A stretch of 64,000 bases of DNA from contig BDIU01000063.1 of NCBI GenBank assembly GCA_002118135.1, positions 664,495 through 728,494 on the forward strand. The letters run 5' to 3'. Under the pieces are notes generated by a model that worked only from the letters and a program-made list of their open reading frames with translations, did not search any database and had not been told where the DNA came from. The translations under genes and the position numbers were made by a program. This document shows positions 30,759-41,010 of the stretch, one piece after another. Source of the stretch: Trebouxia sp. TZW2008. Taxonomy: Eukaryota > Chlorophyta > Trebouxiophyceae > Trebouxiales > Trebouxiaceae. Each line of letters begins with the position of its first letter. Within the stretch, counting starts at the first letter, position 1.

Positions 30759-32872
30759 CCTGTGTCTGTCCGGCTGTCACTTTGTCTGTCTGTCTGTCGG
30801 TCTGTCTGTCTGTCTGTCTGTCTGTCCTGTCTGTTCTGTTCATTTGCAATGCAGTGGCCTCAATTGTCTTGTCACATGCTTGTCACGTTGCTTGCTGGTT
30901 GCAGAATGGCAGTCAAATCCTGTGAACAAAATCCTGGGCATGAGCCCAGAGCAGGGCGGCAGCTTGATGGCCTTCATTGATGTGCCATCAAGCTTGAGTT
31001 GCTCTCAACAGCTTGAGCTGCATGCTTGTTGCAGAATGCAAAGTTCCACTCACTGATTCTTGCGCTTGTTGTTACAGGTGCAGGCTTGGGTCCGCTGGAC
31101 ACTGCGCTTGCAGGCTTGAGCTCTTCTGCCGCTAACGGCTCCAACTTGACAGCCACAGCTTTCAGCTTGGCATATCAAGCCGCTTTGCAGTGCATTGCAA
31201 ATCAAGAAACAGGCCTGGAAACCGTCACAGGCTGGACTTTCAGCAACGCTCGTGGAGCGTATGGGGACAACTACCTGCTGCGAGCTCGTAAGCATACAGT
31301 AACTTCTCTTTCAATGACTGCACCCTTCACCAAGAAAAGCATTTTTACATCAAGTTGTTCTTTCCCAGAAGTTCTTTTGCAGTCAGAACGCATTGATTGG
31401 TTCCCAACTATGTTGTCCTCACATCAACGATGTCTTGACAATGAGTGCCCTCACAAAGGGAAATTACTGCACTTGCATGCACAAAAGTGCACAAGAAATG
31501 TGACTAGTTGCAGCACGTTTGTAAGCACACTTGCATTCACAGAAGTGCACAAGGGGTGTGACTACTTGCAGCAAGCTTGCAAGCATACTTGCATTCACAC
31601 AAATGTTGAAAATATCTGACTGATTGCAGCAAGCTTGCAGGCAAACATGCATTTTCTCATATACACAGGTAACAGCGTGCTGTACTTTGTCAGAAACATT
31701 GACAACAGTTGTTTGCTTGATCATAATATGCATGAATCAATGGCTGCATGGTGGGGAATCCTGGTTGTTGCAGATGCAATTATGAAGCATTGGCTGTGTT
31801 TGAGTCAACATTCTTGTGTGTCTTCAGACAGCAGCAATATCAGCAGAGCGTATGATGTGCATCCACTTTTATTTCATTCATTCTAGACATACGCTAGGCA
31901 GGCTCAGCAAGCCCAGCTAAAGTATGTACTGGAGCAATTCATTGTCTGCAACCACTTCGGTCCTGTGCTATCCTAAACCATTTGAACTGTGCATGCTGCC
32001 AAGAACTCTAAAAGACCTGATTTGCTGCATTGAATTGCCATGCTGTCCTGTAACAGGTCCTTGCATTGGCTCTGGCACATTGCAAGGGAACTCAGATCTC
32101 ATTTTGACATTGTGACATCAGGCTTAGAAGCATCTAAGCAGCATGCCATGCTCAGGCCAATTCCTGATGCCTTGATTGTCCTGTGCAGAGACTGCATACA
32201 GTGCTTTGGGAAGCCTGTCATCCAGCGAAGAAATTGTTTTTGTGCAAAACCGAGACGACCAGAACAGGAGCCTGAATTGCGCCACAGGCAACAACTACAC
32301 CATCAGTTTCACGCTGCCAATTCCAGCCAATGCCTGGTGGTCTTTGACGCTGTACAGCACTGCTGGCTTGGCGCTGGTCAACAACACCATTGACCGCTAC
32401 AGCATCAATGAGCAGGTGAGGTCTATCCCAGACTCATGATTCTCACCCATTCTTTGACACTTCCCTGGACATGTTGCTGCGCTCAGCGCTTGTAGGCAGC
32501 AGGCTCTTTGTGTGGCCTGCAAATGACACCTGCAAAAGCAGAGGCCAACTGTCAAGCATGATTTCATGCCAGGCTTGATTGCAATATACACCAGTCAATA
32601 TGTTATCGACCTCTGTACGGACCCATTGACTATGATGTGCTGTTTGCCTGCAGACTGCAGGATTGATGTACAGCGGCAGCAACAACACCACACTGCCAGT
32701 CGTCATTGCAGCACAGCAGCCGCCAACAGGCTCTATTCAAGCTGCCAACTGGCTGCCAGCACCTAGGAATGGGTCTTTTGAGCTTGAGCTGAGGTTGTAT
32801 GAAGCTCAAAGCCAGGTGTTGGCAGGCAACTACTCACCACCTGCTGTGGTGCGCAATGCTGTCACCTCTTGA
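27838..32872 (+). CDS. Secreted DUF1254/DUF1214-domain protein, 9 exons, about 571 aa
   Basis: Function is unknown. DUF1254 and DUF1214 occur together in a largely bacterial family. Exons 27838-28137, 28366-28557, 28776-28917, 29429-29596, 30368-30532, 30905-30997, 31078-31287, 32189-32415 and 32654-32872 total 1716 nt in phase. The exon 6 donor (A/GTTGCT) is weak. Residues 1-34 form a signal peptide ([19 protein letters not shown] then a hydrophobic core ending ASAQ). The DUF1254 part shows [34 protein letters not shown] and YTNVYASIG. The C-terminal DUF1214 part shows [47 protein letters not shown] and YSPPAVVRN. Many N-x-S/T sequons fit passage through the secretory pathway. Mutated copies of exon 5 lie upstream at 30100-30345, and a MITE-like repeat lies at 31295-31470. 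Confidence 0.88.
30100..30345 (+). repeat. Two partial copies of DUF1254-gene exon 5
   Basis: Segments at about 30100-30175 and 30236-30345 repeat the acceptor and start of the exon at 30368 (GCAATGCGACAAATGCxGTG, then GTCAATGGCTCxGGCT) and part of the preceding intron (CCCAAAACAGACTCACGAAA). The copies end in stops or lack donors. Confidence 0.85.
30660..30840. repeat. CTGT/CCTG microsatellite tract
   Basis: An imperfect pyrimidine-strand tract of CTGC, CTGT and CCTG tetramers about 180 bp long. It lies in the intron between exons 5 and 6 of the DUF1254 gene. Confidence 0.95.
31295..31470. mobile_element. Copy of the MITE-like repeat family
   Basis: Begins GTAACTTCTCTTT, contains TTTTGCAGTCAGAACGCATTGATTGGTT and GTCCTCACATCAACGATGTC, and ends CAAAGGGAAATTACTGCA, matching the order of motifs in the copy at 18292-18480. 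It follows the donor of exon 7 in the DUF1254 gene. Confidence 0.55.
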
Positions 32873-34030
32873 AGCGGAACGATCGGCTTCTATCCCAGGA
32901 GTTGCATCAAGTTGATCCCACTTGATAGGCTGTCAGCAAACTTGGGAATTCATGCCTGAGGACTGCAGCTGGCACAATAGCAGGTTGTTGTTGGTGAGCA
33001 ATATGCTTGCTCGCTTTAGGGGTTTTTTTGTTTACTATCTGTTGGGTGCAGAAGTCCTAGACATGACATCATCACCCTCATGTGCTCAACTCAAGACAAT
33101 CAAAGAGGCGCCGAGAAACCCCACCGCACTGCACATTTATGCATTTTGTGCTTGAAAGTCAGGTTATTCTTTCTTATTGACTTTTGGGTGTGGCAGGATC
33201 TGACTGCATGCCTGGCTGCATGGCAAAGCTTCTCTCAGAAGCTTTTGCCGAGCAGCCATCATGCAATCAGTCCAGTTTTGTTTTTGCTTCACTGAGAACT
33301 GTTCATCCCAATGCTCTCAGGCCTAGGCATGTTTGAGTATGTCTTGAGACCCATATAAAAGCTCCGAAGTAGGTATAAGGCACTATTATAGCATATTGAA
33401 TGTGGCCCTTTGCGATAGCTGCGAGCAGTTCTGAATGCCAGATTTGTATCAAGCTTTTACTTTCCCTTGAGCAGGTTTTGACGCACTCATCAAACTTTCT
33501 GCTAGCTTTTTGGTTGCGAAGTGGTGATCCTTCCTCAAGACTTCTTATTTTATTTATCAACAAGATGAGCGTATTGTATGACCTGCCAGAGTGTTGACTT
33601 TTGATGCATCATGATCAAGCTGTGCGAGCCTGAACAGATAGGGCAAAATCACAGGTCAGCCTGCAGGCTGCGCAGTATTATGTGGCGGCCCACAATTTCA
33701 TATGTTACCTTTTGTCCTAAATCTCTGAGATGAATATGACTCAGCAGCTGTCTGCTTGTGGGTTTCATTCACAGCCTGTGACAATGTCTCAGTAATAAGA
33801 TGACAAAGTAACATGGTGATAACAGCATGTGGTAATGGAAAAGTGGATGTGAACTTTGCTTTGGTGAACACTCAAGATCAAGAGCTCCACATGGCCAACA
33901 ACAACGCATGGTTGAACAAAAGGAATCAAGAAAGGTCAGCTAAGCGGTCAGACGAGTTGGATGATAAGCACATTCTGGAATTGGCCAACCGCTGTTTCCA
34001 CACTGTGGGTCTGATTGCTGTGTTCCACAT
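32873..34030. other. Convergent intergenic region
   Basis: About 1.15 kb between the stop of the DUF1254 gene (+) and the stop of the TPR/RING gene (-). It should contain both 3' UTRs. There is no open frame with family resemblance and no repeat or RNA gene that I can support. Confidence 0.5.
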
Positions 34031-37000
34031 TCACGGGCATGAAGGGCATCGTTTATCTGACTTGGCCGTCCAAGGCATGTGACACACCATGTGATGTATG
34101 TGACCACATTCCTTCAGCAGCAGAGGATAATTAGGTTCTGTTGGCTTCTCAGTATGAAGTGGCTGCTGACAAAGGCTACAGTTGGTTGGCACCTTCCGTC
34201 CCAGCTGCTTCAGTTTTGATACTGCGTGCTGTCTGTAGATCGCTCCTTTGTCTCTCCAGAAACTGTCTGGACAGTCCATGACTGCTGGATGCAGTGAACA
34301 AACATTGTCTAGGTCCTTGAGCATCATGAATTGGTCATCAAGGCATTGTGTACTGTTCCCAGCCAACTCTGAATACTGCACCAACACTGCACGTCTCAAA
34401 GCTGAGCCCATCAAAGCTTGTAAGCTGCATGATGCAAATTGGCTCAACACAGGCTGTGCAGGCATGCAAATCATCTTTGACAGGCTCAAAAATCCAAGTA
34501 GCAGGGTCGTGAGGCAGCACACAACGACATATGGCATTGTCTGATATTGGCATGAGGTACAGAGCTCAACATGCCATAATGCTGAATCCAAAATCCAGTA
34601 AGGATGACGCAGGATCTGCAAATCCTGCTTCAGCCACAACTCTGGCTGTGCTACACAGACTTGAGGGACATGTGGCATTCAGACATTGTGATGTACTTGC
34701 AGGAGATCTTCCAGTCAACACCTATTGTAACATGCCCTCAACTCTGTGTGGGTCCTGTAACCTCTGCGCTTCTGCTCTGCTCATGAGGGAGACATGCCAT
34801 ATAACGAGCTACGTCAAAGTGATGCGCTTCCAGGAATGCTTACAATCAAGGCCTCCCTCAACATGCCCTCGTTTTTGCGTGGGTCCTGTAATCTCTGAGC
34901 TTCTGCTATGCTCACAAGGGTGACCTGCAGCATGATAGCGCTCATCTTCAGGCCAGGTTCCCCTGCTGGCCCCCGCATGCGGCATGCCTTCATCATAGAC
35001 AGGCACAGCTGCCTGGACTCCTCTAAAGCAGTGAAGTTGCTGCAATGCACACATTGTCTTTGTCAGTGCAAGGGCAAGCACTTGCCAAAACTGAGCATCG
35101 ACTGCTCCAGTGCAGAGACGTTGCTGCATTGCACGCGTTATCTGTGTCACTGCAAAGACAAGCGTCTTCCAGTAGCCATTGCTTCTGCAATGCTCATGAG
35201 GGTGACATGCAGCATGGTAGCGCTCATCTTCAGGCCAGCTTGCCCTGCTGGCCCCCTCTTGGGGCAGGCCTTCATCATGGACAGGCACACCTGCCTTGAC
35301 TCCTCCAATGCAGTGAAGTTGCTGCAATGCACACATTGTCTTTGTCGATGCGATGCAAAGACAAGATCTTTGCAAAAAGCTTGGTATTGACTCCTTCATT
35401 GAAGAGAACTTGCTGCAATGAATATATTGTCACTTCAGAGACAAGCGCTTTCTGATAGCTTGTCTTGACTCCTGCAACGCAGTGAAGTTGCTGCAATGCA
35501 CTCCTTGTCCACTACATTGCAACGCACACGCTATCCCTATCACTGCGGAAACTGGCGCTTTGCCAAAGCTTGCTGTTGGCTTCTCCAAAGCAGAGAAGTT
35601 GATGCAGCGCAAATATTGTCCCTGTCATTGCAGAGACAAGCGCTTTGTAAACTCTTGGCGTTGACATCTTTGACACAGCTGTTGCCGCAATGCACACCTT
35701 GACCATGTGACATGTGATGGAGCCACATGATGTTGCCATCATGACAGTGTATCATGACAAGCATGACTGCAGTTATGACTGACTTCATTGCTGCAGGTGG
35801 CTTACCCATCCAGCTTGGCAACGCCGCCCATGGCTTTGCAGCATTTGGCTTCCAGATAGATGTCTTTGTGCTTCTTTGCTGCGTCCAGGGCTTGGGTCCA
35901 GCAGGCAACATTACGCTGTGAGTTCAGAGGTCCACCCGTCGGCCGACACAGCATCACCAAATCTGCAAAAGTCACATCAGTCACTGATTTCTTGATTTGG
36001 CTTGCAATTACATGTCTTTGTACTTCTTTGCTGAAACCAGCGCTTGGGTCCAGCAGGCAGCATTACGCTGTGAAGTGAGAGCTCCACCTGTTGGCCAACA
36101 CAGCATCACCAAATCTGCAGCAACTTGCAACCGTCACTTGAGTACACTCATGCTGGGTAGTTGGAGACTTCCAGCTGGACCATGGACAGTACCCCCCATG
36201 GCTTTGCAGCACTTGGCTTCCAGATAGATGTCTTTGAGCTTCTTTGCAGAGTCCAGGGCTCGCGTTCAGCAGGCAAAATTTCGCTGTGAAGTGAGGGCGC
36301 CGTCTGTTGGCCGACACAGCACCACCAAATCTGCACCATCCACAGTCTGTTACTTCCACTTTATGTATTAAAGTCTTTGAATCCTCATTTATTTGTTAGT
36401 TTCCGTATGGCATTGTTTTGCTCAGAATTTTGAGACGCCGGCATGGTAACAACGCGCTGCCCAACACCCTTGCACCACTGTACATGCAGTGCATCTTTCG
36501 TCATCGAGTTTGTGTGCGTCAGCCAGTGTTCAATATAGATTGTTCAGTTGAAATGTGTTCCTGCATGATGAGACTTGCTCTGTCATGTCAAGCTGAAAGC
36601 TGAGACTCAATGCTGCTGCTACTGCTGGTGGTACACGGGTGTTACAGTCAACAGTGGCTTCCTTTGTGCCCTGATATTATACTTCAATGGGTTTCGGATG
36701 GTAGGGTTTGAAAAACCCTAAGAAAACTTACAATTATATTTTTGTTAGGGGAATTGATGAGATTGTAGGGTTTAGGGTTTTAAGGTGTTTTCTGCGCTGT
36801 CTATGGTGGAAATCAAGACCCACTGAGTTATGATGCTCTTTGTGATGCAGCTTAGTTGCATCAGGGATGGGAAAGATACCTGCTTGAGCCTCACACTGAA
36901 TAGGCCAGTTCTTCAGCTGCTTCCCAATCTGTAGAGCGCGCTGCTGGTGGTCCCAAGCCTGCACTCAATCAATCCAGCAATCAATTGATCAGTCAGTCAG

Positions 37001-38888
37001 TCAGTCAATCAATTTATTTTACTGACCTTGGGACCCAACAGGGGGCTCAACAAACATCTCAACAACGAATAAATGCGAAACCGACACCAAGACTAAAACA
37101 AGCATGCAATGAATTGTCTTGGCGTTCACTCAACCAAACCAGCTGATGCACACCCAGCCAACAGCTCAGTTGGCTACTATCAACCAGTAAATCACCATAC
37201 TCTTGTTTTTAATGATTGATACTTTGGATCACTCGCGCATTGCGTGTGATATACATGCTTGCCTCGATGTTTTGCATGGTGCGTATTAAGCATTACGTAT
37301 GCTATTTTCCTCCTACCAAGGTATGATCACCACAACCCAGGCCTTTATGCAGCGTGGGCTAGACAGTCAAGAACCCACCTTATGAGGACAACACGTCTGT
37401 CCAGCTTGAACAGGATGCTGTTTTTAGTAAAAAAGCAAATGCAGCTCAGATCGATGTAGCCATGTGACTGCATCATGCACGGACACTGCCTTCCCTTCTA
37501 CTGAAACAGCAACAGCTTGCAGTTCAGCAGCCAGCAGTTTAGGTGCCATAAAAACTGACACTGTACAGGCGCTGCCTTCCCTTCTAGACAAAGACTGCCT
37601 TCACAGCACAAACAGCAAGTGCCTGCAGTTCAGCACTGTAAGGGCTGATGCACGCAACACAATGAGATGTGCAAAATTTGCATGGCTGCACCTCAGTTTC
37701 TGGAACGCCTGGTGCTGCTGCTATCATGGTGGATGCATGTGCAGCCTTGTACAGGCTTACGGTGTCATCTTTCTTGCTTGCTGCCATGGCTCTCAGCTTT
37801 GGCAGCCGCTTTGATGGCAGGCACCGGATGGACTGCATTGCAAAGCAACTACGGTAGCTTCTCTTTGTAAGCACACTTGATATAAGGACATTGTCAATGT
37901 AAGGATGAGGCAATGGGGAACAGTCAGTGCATTCTGACTGCAATGGTACCTGTGAGTAAGGAAAGGCTGGTACAGGGACATTTTGCCTGATGACCAATGT
38001 AGTTTTGCCTGATAACCAATGTAGTCAACATCAAGAGCAAGTATGATACATTATTGCTTGCAGGAAATGGGTGCTGCCTGAAACATGGGTCAACAATTTG
38101 TGCAATCAAGCTGTACCAAGCTGAACACAGAATTTGCAACGTATTGTGTGCAGTTGTGGTGGGCAGTGAGTCCTGTCAAAGCCAGGCTGAGCTCTGCATT
38201 CTCTGCATAGCAAGAGGCAGCAAATGTGCAGCAAGACAGAACAAGTGTATGCATGTCCACACATATGGCAGGAGAGAGCAAGATCTGCTGCACATGAAAG
38301 CAAGGTACAGAATTGAGTCCATGTCACTGCAAGATGGGCAAACTGCAGCTGGCAATGGCATTGCTGTGTCGTAACTGCAGTGTTGCTCAAAGGACTGCCT
38401 GGTGCTGTCAGCAGCTGGTGGCTAAGTTCTGAGACATGGACACCTCATGCAGTCAATAGCACATTGGGCAGGCACGCCATGTGCTTTGCGACAGAAATGG
38501 CTCATACCGTGATTTCTTGTTTGTATTTCTGGACTTCAGGTGTTTGGCAACAATGCTTGTGAATTGGGAAAGCTGCTAGCTGACACTCTCTGTTGCAAAA
38601 GAACACCTGCAAACACCAGCATCATTTGCATTTGTCAAGTAATTTAAGATTTTCGTGACCAACCTGTCTGCACTTGGAGCACATTTGAGGATGACCAATG
38701 TCAGCAGCGCAAGCAGCGCACTTTTGCAAGCCAGCCGGGCTGGTGCCCAGCCGTGCAGCTTCGTCCGCAGCGTGCTGCGCAGCCCAGACTGTTGCATGTA
38801 GCCAGTGCCTATGGTCGCGGTTCCAATCTTTGTCGTCAAGGCTTCTATCCACCGCGCCGTCACAGGGAGGCAGATTGGGCAGCCGCAT
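34031..38888 (-). CDS. TPR protein with C-terminal RING-H2 and N-terminal MYND-like zinc knuckle
   Basis: The organisation resembles TPR-RING adaptors and E3 ligases such as rapsyn, but the family is not certain. Supported exons: 38888-38664 (start MRLPNLPP, ending in a half MYND finger, CAACAADIGHPQMCSKC), about 37830-37690 (AMAASKKDDTVSLYKAAHAS), 36958-36880 (AWDHQQRALQIGKQLKNWPI), 35962-35806 (ALDAAKKHKDIYLEAKCCKA), 35039-34844 (ALEESRQLCLSMMKACR) and 34375-34031. The last four join in phase and form TPR-like helices. The last exon ends in a RING-H2: CSLC, CGHIHHMVC, CPSC, with the spacing C-x-H-x2-H-x2-C. The second half of the MYND finger and at least one early exon are not located, so the N-terminal join is uncertain. 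A possible exon near 38550-38510 reads PEVQKYKQEIT. Introns carry decayed copies of the TPR exons. Confidence 0.65.
34680..34800 (-). repeat. Decayed copy of the tail of the TPR exon 35039-34844
   Basis: The complement reads AEAQRLQDP and then HRVEGML followed at once by a stop, against AEAQRLQDPRKNEGMLREAL in the real exon. It lies downstream in the intron before the RING exon. Confidence 0.75.
35147..35720 (-). repeat. Further copies of the TPR exon 35039-34844
   Basis: A nearly complete copy at about 35335-35150 keeps the acceptor and NFTALEESRQVCLSMMKAC, but its 3' part diverges and has no matching donor. Shorter copies of the acceptor and first codons (TGCATTGCAGCAACTTCACTGC context) recur at about 35500-35420, 35610-35540 and 35700-35640. 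Confidence 0.8.
36000..36345 (-). repeat. Two stop-containing copies of the TPR exon 35962-35806
   Basis: The copy at about 36115-36005 reads DLVMLCWPTGGALTSQRN and then meets a stop after KKYKDM. The copy at about 36335-36185 reads DLVVLCRPTDGALTSQRNFA with an immediate in-frame TGA, then resumes DIYLEAKCCKAMGG. Only the downstream copy at 35962-35806 is intact. Confidence 0.88.
36688..36785. repeat. Telomere-motif-like stretch and small inverted repeat
   Basis: TAGGGTTTGAAAAACCCTAA is an inverted repeat, and TAGGGTTTAGGGTTTT is two units of the plant-type TTTAGGG motif. A second small stretch, TTAGGGTTTAGGGCAATT, lies at about 14057-14074. They are too short to be a real telomeric array. 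Confidence 0.5.
36970..37020. repeat. CAAT/GTCA microsatellite
   Basis: A short tract of AATC and AGTC units (TCAGTCAGTCAGTCAGTCAATCAAT) lies in a TPR-gene intron. Confidence 0.7.
37852..38025. mobile_element. Copy of the MITE-like repeat family
   Basis: Begins TAGCTTCTCTTTGTAAGCAC and contains TATAAGGACATT, GTAAGGATGAGG, then CAGTGCATTCTGACTGCAAT and GAGTAAGGAAAGG, in the same order as the copy at 18292-18480. It lies in an intron of the TPR/RING gene. Confidence 0.55.
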
Positions 38889-39184
38889 GTGGATGTGTAC
38901 AGTACGTTGTGCGTCAGTCGGGGCAAAAGATCCAGAATAGCTGGTGATCAGCGGATTTGAACACGCTGCTGCAAGCTACAGTGACGGGCGCATCATGCCG
39001 CGCATCTCAACAAAGCCAAACCAAGTGTTGCACTGTCTTGTTGACATTACAAGGCCACAGCCTGGCTTGAACGAACGCGAGACCGACTCATGGTATGTCT
39101 GGTCTCGGAGCTTTGACGAAAGCTTGAACGTAAGTTGGAAGCATTGTGCCACATGCATATCTGCGGCCTTTTGCTGTTGTACAC
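38889..39184. promoter_or_regulatory. Divergent 5' region between the TPR/RING and BRCA2 genes
   Basis: The proposed starts at 38888 (-) and 39185 (+) are about 300 bp apart. A short plus-strand frame from 38995 (MPRISTKPNQV) is open up to a GTAAGT at 39131, but cannot be spliced in phase to the BRCA2 first exon. It may be 5' UTR or an alternative first exon. Confidence 0.5.
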
Positions 39185-40978
39185 ATGTCATCTGGGATGG
39201 CTAGCATGCCTGCCTCGAAGTCATACCGACTCGTGCACTCTGATGGCTCCTGGGGGCTGCAAGAGCAATCCTCTCGTTGTCAACTCGTCATAGAGTCCCG
39301 GTCAACTCTACTGAATCAGACCGGCACGACGTCGTTTCGGGCAAGTCTTGCGACCGCAGTCCACCAAGACGCGCATCTGCGGGCAATATTTGCGGGTAAG
39401 CGTCCGTGAACGGACTCTCTGTTCGCTCAAATAGGTCAAGATCGGCTTGATCAGGACTGTCTGGTGCGGCTTGTCTGCATTGATGCAACGCAGTACTGCA
39501 CGTGCAGAAACGATTCTATCCGCCGTACCTCGGGCGCCAGAGGCGCATTCGCATGTCATTCCTGACTCGCCCAGAGAGCACAGCAGCGCTCTTGTGCAAC
39601 CATACTCTGTGCAAAAAGCTCAGCTTAGCAGCAAGTCAACAAAGAATCACAGTACGCCAGAGGCTGCCACGGCACAAGCAGACGTATCTTGTTCTGCTGC
39701 ACAAGCCACTTCAAAAGCTCAGAGCACACATTCAAACAGTCTCAGTCATACTGGTCACTCAGAAAGCTTCCATGAGCAAAGCCTACCAGCAGATGTGATA
39801 CATATTGGTTCTGGCAGCGGCATCCCCGTGCCTTGCACAGCCAACAACCACCAAGAGACTGCAGCACCAAATGCAGACTGTGGCATGCAGCCAATGGATT
39901 TTGATGTCACTGTGGATGCCCTTGAGCCAAGTAAGCCAGGTTCCTGCTGTACATTCATCATCATCATCATCATCACTACCAAGCATTCTAGTGAGGTTCT
40001 GTGGCCCAGCTGGGTGCATCCAGAAGCAATGAATCTGCCTCCAAGCAATTCTGTTTGCCTTTTTGTGTCAGCACAAACAAGTTCAACTCTCTCAAAGCTC
40101 TGCTCACAGGCCTTCAGGCCTTGCAAAACTGCCTCATCACACTTGTTTTGTATCAGGGGCAAGTGGTCTGCCAATTGCAGCAACTTCACCCTTTCAGTCA
40201 GCTGGCTTTGATTACCTGATGTCTCAAAGCCCTTCCCAGGCTCAACCCACGCCACAAGGTACATTCTGTGAGCCCTCTATATATTTCACAATCTGCTTCA
40301 CCTGCAATTGCTGCAAACAAGCAACAGTCATCTTTCAGTTTGCATGCTGAGCTTTGCCTTGTGGTGTGAGCTCTTCAGTGCATTGTGACAAGGGCTTGAG
40401 CAGATTGTCCAAACCAAGGCATACTTGTGACCGCATGTTCTTTTGCAAATGCCATGTGACACAGTACTTTCTGCAGGTCATGGCCAGTGGGGTGCATTTG
40501 ATGTGCTGCCTTTGCACATGCCTGCTGCACACAACAGCAGACAAATGCCGCTCCATCCTCCTGCTGCTACCACCAACAAACAAGTTATGCACAGCCATGA
40601 TGCAACAGCTGTTCAGCAGCGTGTTGGTCACTTCTCAGCGCCTCAGATGCAAACAGCTGGCAACAACAGCCACATGGTCCACAACATGCCACAGACGCAT
40701 CAGCTGCCTCAGCCACAACATGTCACCTCTGAACAGCAGCAGCAGCAGCAGCAGCAGTCAAAGTCACAAGCAGCACAGCCCGCTGGCAGTTGCCCACCTG
40801 TCCAGTTTGGCGTCTTCACCAACATCCTCAATGGTGGCACATTTGCACCCTCTGTGACCTTGTCAGCTGCAGCTCAGCAAAACATGAAGAAGTTTGCCCT
40901 TGAGGACTCACGCACATTGGGGGCTGCCATGGGCAGCACAGCTCAGGACCAGGAGCAAGATGAGTGTCTTGTTGCAGC

Positions 40979-41010
<32 letters not shown>

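Noticed and set aside
30613..31056. Open frames reading DRQTDRQ or [10 protein letters not shown]
   Set aside because: They are translations of the CTGT/CCTG microsatellite.
38995..39131. Plus-strand frame MPRISTKPNQV... as BRCA2 exon 1
   Set aside because: It ends at a good GTAAGT, but joining it in phase 0 to the next exon gives an early stop. It is kept only as a possible 5' UTR or alternative exon.
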